Source of the DNA: Clostridia bacterium | Lineage (GTDB): Bacteria > Bacillota > Clostridia > TANB77 > CAG-508 | Reading direction: 5' to 3' | DNA length: 64,000 nucleotides | NCBI GenBank assembly: GCA_017456555.1 | Contig: JAFTJF010000010.1 | Span: 22,787 to 86,786 of the forward strand | In this document: piece after piece, positions 60,759 through 64,000 of the stretch | Layout: each line of letters opens with the position of its first letter | Position numbering within the stretch: the stretch's first letter is position 1 | Program-made: the position numbers and the translations under genes | Notes under the pieces: generated by a model | Told to the model about the DNA's origin: nothing | Database searches by the model: none | The model's input: only the letters and a program-made list of their open reading frames with translations

Positions 60759-61784
60759 CTATCTGTTTCCATCATCTTCATCTTTTGTAGGAAATGTTCT
60801 TCTGCTTTTATCAATGGCTTTTTTAGTTTCTTCATAAGTTGGTACACCATTTTGTGCACCTAAATATTGAACTTTTATACTTGAAGCCATCAATCCATAT
60901 TCTACTGCTTTATCTATGTTTTCACCTCTTGCTAAAGAAGCGATAAACGCACCATTAAATGTATCTCCTGCACCAGTTGAATCTTTACAAACTGTTGGGA
61001 ATGTTGCTTTTCTTATTACTTTACCATTATTATAAATAACACCATCTCCACCTATTGTAGCAACTACGTTAGGATATCCTTCAACTAGTCCTTCAATCAT
61101 TTTCAATCTTTTTTCTTTAGGTGTTCTTTTAAACTCTTCATTAATTTCTTTCATAGAAGTTTTACCTTCTAAAAATTTTACTAAAGCAAAAGCTTCTTCT
61201 TCGTTCGGAGTTAAATATGTAGCTTGTCTTAATAATTCCCCATTATTTTCAGCAAGTATTGAAGCTTTTTCTGGTGGTGTTGGGTCTATAATTAATGGTT
61301 TGTTATGCTCTCTACAATATTCAATAACAAATCTTGAAGTTTCTGGTGGCATTTTCATTTGAATTGCCACAATATCAGCAGCTTCTAAGATTTGGGCATC
61401 AATCATATCTGGAGTTAATTGTTTTACACAATCACCATATCCCATCATTCTGTTATCACCATTTTTGTTTACATATATAATTCTTCCGTCTGTAGCTGTT
61501 TTATCTAAAACTTTTACTCCAGAAAAATTTAAATTTACTTTTTTGAATTCTTCTAATATGCTCAATCCAGCTTCATCTTTACCTATACAACCAATAAAAT
61601 AAATTTTATCATCTTTTGATTGTAGTTTTGTAGCTCTTGCTTGGTTAGCTCCTTTTCCTCCTAAAACTCTTGCTGTTCTTTCTATTTCATTTAAACTTTC
61701 TTGTGTACATTCTTCTGGAAAATCTCCTCTTAGGTAATGTGTTGTATCCATATTGGCACTTCCAATTACAACAATCTTTGACAT
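60759..61784 (-). CDS. rbsK: Ribokinase (PfkB family)
   Basis: A 341-residue sugar kinase. The N-terminal IVVIGSANMDT, GGKGANQARA near 42-51 (PfkB signature 1), IDPTPPEKA near 168, and DSTGAGDTFNGAF near 265 with the catalytic Asp all fit. Ribokinase phosphorylates ribose at O5. It is somewhat longer than usual (about 305-310) because of an insertion near 215-225 (KRTPKEKRLKMIEG) and a charged C-terminal tail. A few homologues use other sugars or nucleosides, so ribose is likely but not certain. It stands alone, without rbsD or transporter genes, behind a structured leader with a terminator. Confidence 0.85.
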   Translation of the reverse strand: MSKIVVIGSANMDTTHYLRGDFPEECTQESLNEIERTARVLGGKGANQARATKLQSKDDKIYFIGCIGKDEAGLSILEEFKKVNLNFSGVKVLDKTATDGRIIYVNKNGDNRMMGYGDCVKQLTPDMIDAQILEAADIVAIQMKMPPETSRFVIEYCREHNKPLIIDPTPPEKASILAENNGELLRQATYLTPNEEEAFALVKFLEGKTSMKEINEEFKRTPKEKRLKMIEGLVEGYPNVVATIGGDGVIYNNGKVIRKATFPTVCKDSTGAGDTFNGAFIASLARGENIDKAVEYGLMASSIKVQYLGAQNGVPTYEETKKAIDKSRRTFPTKDEDDGNR

Positions 61785-61812
61785 AATAAAACTCCTCTCT
61801 TTGTTTTACAAC

Positions 61813-61844
61813 AAAAAACATATTTAGTACCAGTACTAAATATG
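61813..61844 (-). terminator. Leader terminator (attenuator) upstream of rbsK
   Basis: CATATTTAGTAC and GTACTAAATATG form a perfect 12-base stem with a two-base loop (61819-61844), followed on the minus strand by six T, only 29 bases before the start codon. The TTAGTAC arm can also pair with the GTACTAA of an upstream hairpin (61881-61916), so two exclusive folds exist. Confidence 0.8.
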
Positions 61845-61905
61845 TCTATCTAGAGTTTATTTCATTCTAAATCAAAAATCGAGACTACTTAGTACTTTTT
61901 GTACT

Positions 61906-61990
61906 AGTAAGTCTCATATTTTAAAATAGCACCAGGGCCTGTTTTCCGAATGTTGATGCTATTCCATACTTTGCATGGTTATTACTCCCT
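61906..61990 (-). promoter_or_regulatory. Riboswitch-like leader, resembling the yybP-ykoY class
   Basis: The minus-strand leader starts GGGAGTAATA, has a stem CCATGC/GTATGG, then ATAGCATCAACATTCGG, a loop with GGCCCTGG, the closing TGCTAT, and ends GAGACTTACT, whose TTACT pairs with AGTAA of the start. The GGGAGTA ... CATCAACATTCGG ... GAGACTTACT order resembles yybP-ykoY (Mn2+) aptamers. The class is called by eye. It lies between a consensus promoter and a terminator ahead of rbsK. Confidence 0.5.
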
Positions 61991-61999
61991 TACAAGCTC

Positions 62000-62028
62000 A
62001 TTATAACATCTTTTTTGAATTATGTCAA
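62000..62028 (-). promoter_or_regulatory. Perfect-consensus sigma-A promoter of the rbsK leader
   Basis: Read leftwards: TTGACA (62028-62023), a 17-base spacer, TATAAT (62005-62000). The leader to the start codon is about 210 bases. Confidence 0.8.
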
Positions 62029-62053
62029 CCAATTATTCAAAATTTATTCTTTC

Positions 62054-62088
62054 AAAAAAAGATATACTTTTTAAAGAATATCTTTTTT
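62054..62088 (-). terminator. Intrinsic terminator of the pseudouridine synthase gene
   Basis: AAAAAAGATAT and ATATCTTTTTT form an 11-base stem around a loop of about 12 bases, ending in a T run on the minus strand. Confidence 0.75.
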
Positions 62089-62094
62089 GTTATA

Positions 62095-62772
62095 TTAATT
62101 TTCTAAAATTTTCCAGCTTCCTGTTATTTCAGGATAATATTCAAAAGTCATTTCTTTTTTTAAAGTTGGATGTTCAAAACTTAGACTAAAAGCCCAAAGC
62201 GCTAGTTGTTTACCTCTACCTCTTGTTCCATATTTTTGATCACCTGACAAACTATGATTTCTAGAAGCAAATTGAACTCTTATTTGATGATGTCTTCCAG
62301 TGTGTAAATTTACTTTTACTACAGACATATTTATTTCTTCATTGTATTTTAAAACTTCATAATCAAGTAAAGCTTCTTTAGCATTTTTTGTTCCTTCTTT
62401 AACAACTTTACTTGTATTTGTTTTTTCATTTTTCAACAAATAATCTCTCATTGAACCCGTTTGAGATTCCATTTTTCCATCTACAATGCATAAATATTTT
62501 TTGTGCATTTTTTTATCTCGCACTTGCTCTGAAAGTCTTGAAGCTGCTTTAGAAGTTTTGGCAAAAACCATAACTCCACCAGTTGGTCTATCTAATCTAT
62601 GAACTAAACCTAAATAAACTTCTCCTGGCTTATTGTATTTCTCTTTTATATATTTTTTTATAATAGTTAACATATCTTCATCACCAGTTTTATCTCCTTG
62701 TGAAGGAATATTTACCGGTTTTACAACAACAATTATGTGATTATCTTCATATAAAATATTTAAATTTTCCAT
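62095..62772 (-). CDS. RluA-family 23S rRNA pseudouridine synthase
   Basis: A 225-residue protein with the RluA catalytic motif LVHRLDRPTGGVMVFAKTS near 55-73 (Asp in HRLDR), plus an N-terminal ILYEDNHIIVVVKPVNIPSQ and LHTGRHHQIRVQFA near 155. There is no S4 domain, so it is of the short RluA/YhcT sort, not full RluD. The target uridine cannot be told. Its ATG overlaps the stop codon of the methyltransferase gene (TAATG); the two are translationally coupled and both act on rRNA. Confidence 0.85.
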   Translation of the reverse strand: MENLNILYEDNHIIVVVKPVNIPSQGDKTGDEDMLTIIKKYIKEKYNKPGEVYLGLVHRLDRPTGGVMVFAKTSKAASRLSEQVRDKKMHKKYLCIVDGKMESQTGSMRDYLLKNEKTNTSKVVKEGTKNAKEALLDYEVLKYNEEINMSVVKVNLHTGRHHQIRVQFASRNHSLSGDQKYGTRGRGKQLALWAFSLSFEHPTLKKEMTFEYYPEITGSWKILEN

Positions 62773-63638
62773 TATTTACATTCCCATCTTCCATAAATTC
62801 CACATGGTAACACTAAACTAGAATCTTTCATTGGAAGTCCAATTTCTCCTGATGATAATTTTCCATTTTTTCTTTTAATTTTTAAACTTAAAATATTTTC
62901 AAGAACTTTTGAAGAAATTCCTGTTGTATAAGAATTTATTAAAAAGAATAATGGATTATCTGATAATACTTGTTCACATAGTTCAACTAAATCAGAAATA
63001 TTATTTTCAAATTGCCATACTTCACCATTTTTTCCTCTTCCATAAGAAGGTGGATCCATAATTATAGCATCATATTTATTTCCTCTTCTAATTTCTCTTT
63101 GAACAAATTTTGTAACATCATCTATTATAAATCTAACTGGTCTTTCAGATAGCCCAGAAGAAGCTATATTTTCTTTTGCCCAAGCAACCATTCCTTTTGA
63201 ACTATCAACATGACATACACTTGCTCCTGCATAAGCACATGCAACAGATGCACCACCAGTATAAGCAAAAAGATTTAATACCTTTATATCTTTTCTACCA
63301 GATGATTTAATTTTATTAATCATCCATTCCCAGTTAACAGCTTGTTCTGGAAATAATCCTGTATGTTTAAATCCCATTGGTTTAATATTGAATGTTAATT
63401 CATTATATTTAACTTGCCAATTTTCAGGCATTTTTTTATTATATTTCCAGCCGCCTCCGCCTGATGAGCTTCTTGCATATCTAGCATTTGCAGTTTTCCA
63501 TTTTTCTGGAAATGTTTTTTCTTTCCAAATTATTTGAGGATCAGGTCTTATTAAAACAACATTTCCCCATCTTTCTAACTTTTCACCATCAGCCATATCA
63601 ATTATTTCATAATCTTTCCAATTTCTTGCTATTTCCAT
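62772..63638 (-). CDS. Class I SAM-dependent rRNA methyltransferase, RlmI/RlmK-like
   Basis: A 288-residue protein with SAM motif I NLFAYTGGASVACAYAGA near 120, an acidic post-I region (CHVDSSKGMV), and the catalytic-type DPPSYGRG near 195 followed by FFLINSYTTG. This layout is that of the Methyltrans_SAM/RlmI group, which modify 23S rRNA. The N-terminal PUA domain of RlmI is not obvious; a different roughly 95-residue N-terminal region (IRPDPQIIWKEK) takes its place. Target not known. It is the first gene of a two-gene operon with the pseudouridine synthase. Confidence 0.8.
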   Translation of the reverse strand: MEIARNWKDYEIIDMADGEKLERWGNVVLIRPDPQIIWKEKTFPEKWKTANARYARSSSGGGGWKYNKKMPENWQVKYNELTFNIKPMGFKHTGLFPEQAVNWEWMINKIKSSGRKDIKVLNLFAYTGGASVACAYAGASVCHVDSSKGMVAWAKENIASSGLSERPVRFIIDDVTKFVQREIRRGNKYDAIIMDPPSYGRGKNGEVWQFENNISDLVELCEQVLSDNPLFFLINSYTTGISSKVLENILSLKIKRKNGKLSSGEIGLPMKDSSLVLPCGIYGRWECK

Positions 63639-63859
63639 TTATATCTTCCTTTTATTAAAATTTTATAATCTTTTAGTTACATTTATTATTTTGTGTTATA
63701 TAAATTTATATTTTAATTAATTATTTTTACATTAGTACAAAAATAATTAATTTTCACTTGTTTATTATACTATATTTTTTTTGTAAAATAAAGCAATTCT
63801 TAGAATTTTATGTAAATTATTTAATCTTTAAACTTTAAAAGCGAAATGCCACTGGTTTC
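63639..63859. other. AT-rich intergenic region before the insertion sequence
   Basis: It probably contains the promoter of the methyltransferase operon; a TATAAT near 63760 read leftwards lacks a good -35. It also holds an ATTAATTATTTTTACATTAG.. / ..AAAATAATTAAT inverted repeat (about 63715-63752). No coding sequence seen. Confidence 0.4.
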
Positions 63860-64000
63860 TGAACTAGTCAACAAAAAGTAGACACAAAAAACACTTATTT
63901 AAACCCTAATTGAATTTTATATTCAATTGGGGTTTTATAATTTAAAGCATAACTTGGTCTATATTCATTATTATCTTTGATTATATCTTTTATAAATTCT
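63860..64000 (-). mobile_element. End of an IS3-family insertion sequence, cut by the window edge
   Basis: The terminal TGAACTAGTCAACAAAAAGT begins at 63860 and looks like an IS3-type end (TG...). Inside it lies the C-terminus of the transposase. The other end and any target-site duplication lie outside the window. Confidence 0.7.
63895..64000 (-). CDS. IS3-family transposase (OrfB), C-terminal 34 residues
   Basis: The visible frame ends with NNEYRPSYALNYKTPIEYKI and stops at 63895. N-x-x-RP-(H/S)-x-AL-x-(Y/G)-x-TP-x-E is the C-terminal motif of the IS3/IS150 integrase (rve) domain. The rest lies beyond the right edge, so I cannot tell whether the transposase is intact. Confidence 0.8.
   Translation of the reverse strand, partial: EFIKDIIKDNNEYRPSYALNYKTPIEYKIQLGFK

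Overview
The window is a very AT-rich chromosomal segment, by eye roughly 30% GC, from a spore-forming Clostridia-type Bacillota. The basis is an alpha/beta-type SASP, the YqfC/YqfD sporulation pair, a PdaA-type cortex deacetylase, a yqfC-ybeY-dgkA-era-yqzL-recO gene order, strong AGGAGG ribosome sites and TTGACA/TATAAT promoters. There is no outer-membrane secretin. I cannot name the species; a gut-type clostridium is an inference. Nearly every gene is on the minus strand. The exceptions are the genes at 40071-41009 and 50725-54417. I saw no rRNA, tRNA or CRISPR array.

Layout, left to right. (1) 1-13675 is one Tad/Flp-type pilus operon read leftwards: a CpaB/RcpC-like SAF protein, two TadZ/CpaE-like ATPase-fold proteins, a CpaF/TadA ATPase, a fused TadB-TadC platform protein, then at least seven small pilin-like proteins and a large one running off the left edge. 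One pilin-like gene is split by a one-base frameshift. (2) 13837-15919 holds a Cof-type HAD phosphatase, the SASP and the long-form ribosome hibernation factor. (3) 16043-27474 is the era/recO/ybeY/dgkA/yqfCD housekeeping and sporulation group, with extra genes: a DUF6056-like membrane protein, a DUF3048 protein, a DUF4116 repeat protein, a SipW-like signal peptidase and unrecognised proteins. (4) 27643-50488 is a large surface-fibre region: a 3361-residue beta-repeat surface protein, seven TasA/camelysin-like secreted proteins, two active-looking SipW-type signal peptidases, one signal peptidase-like protein lacking the catalytic residues, and, inside the same operon, a membrane-anchored McrB-like AAA+ ATPase, a DUF2357-like partner and an unrecognised 332-residue protein. 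(5) 50725-54417 is a divergent 1230-codon frame with a Lys-rich AT-hook N-terminus and an acidic middle, interrupted by a single TAG. (6) 54606-63638 carries clpB, a second DUF6056-like gene pair, pdaA, a stand-alone RNA polymerase alpha-CTD protein, a ribokinase behind a riboswitch-like leader with terminator, an RluA-family pseudouridine synthase and an rRNA methyltransferase. (7) The right edge cuts into an IS3-family insertion sequence.

The region most likely to hold an undescribed system is 37728-54417. It looks like a TasA-type extracellular fibre locus in which several substrates and signal peptidases are co-transcribed with an McrB/DUF2357-type AAA+ pair. The left-hand Tad locus is a second, separate surface appendage. 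All functions are read from sequence by eye; no database search was run.
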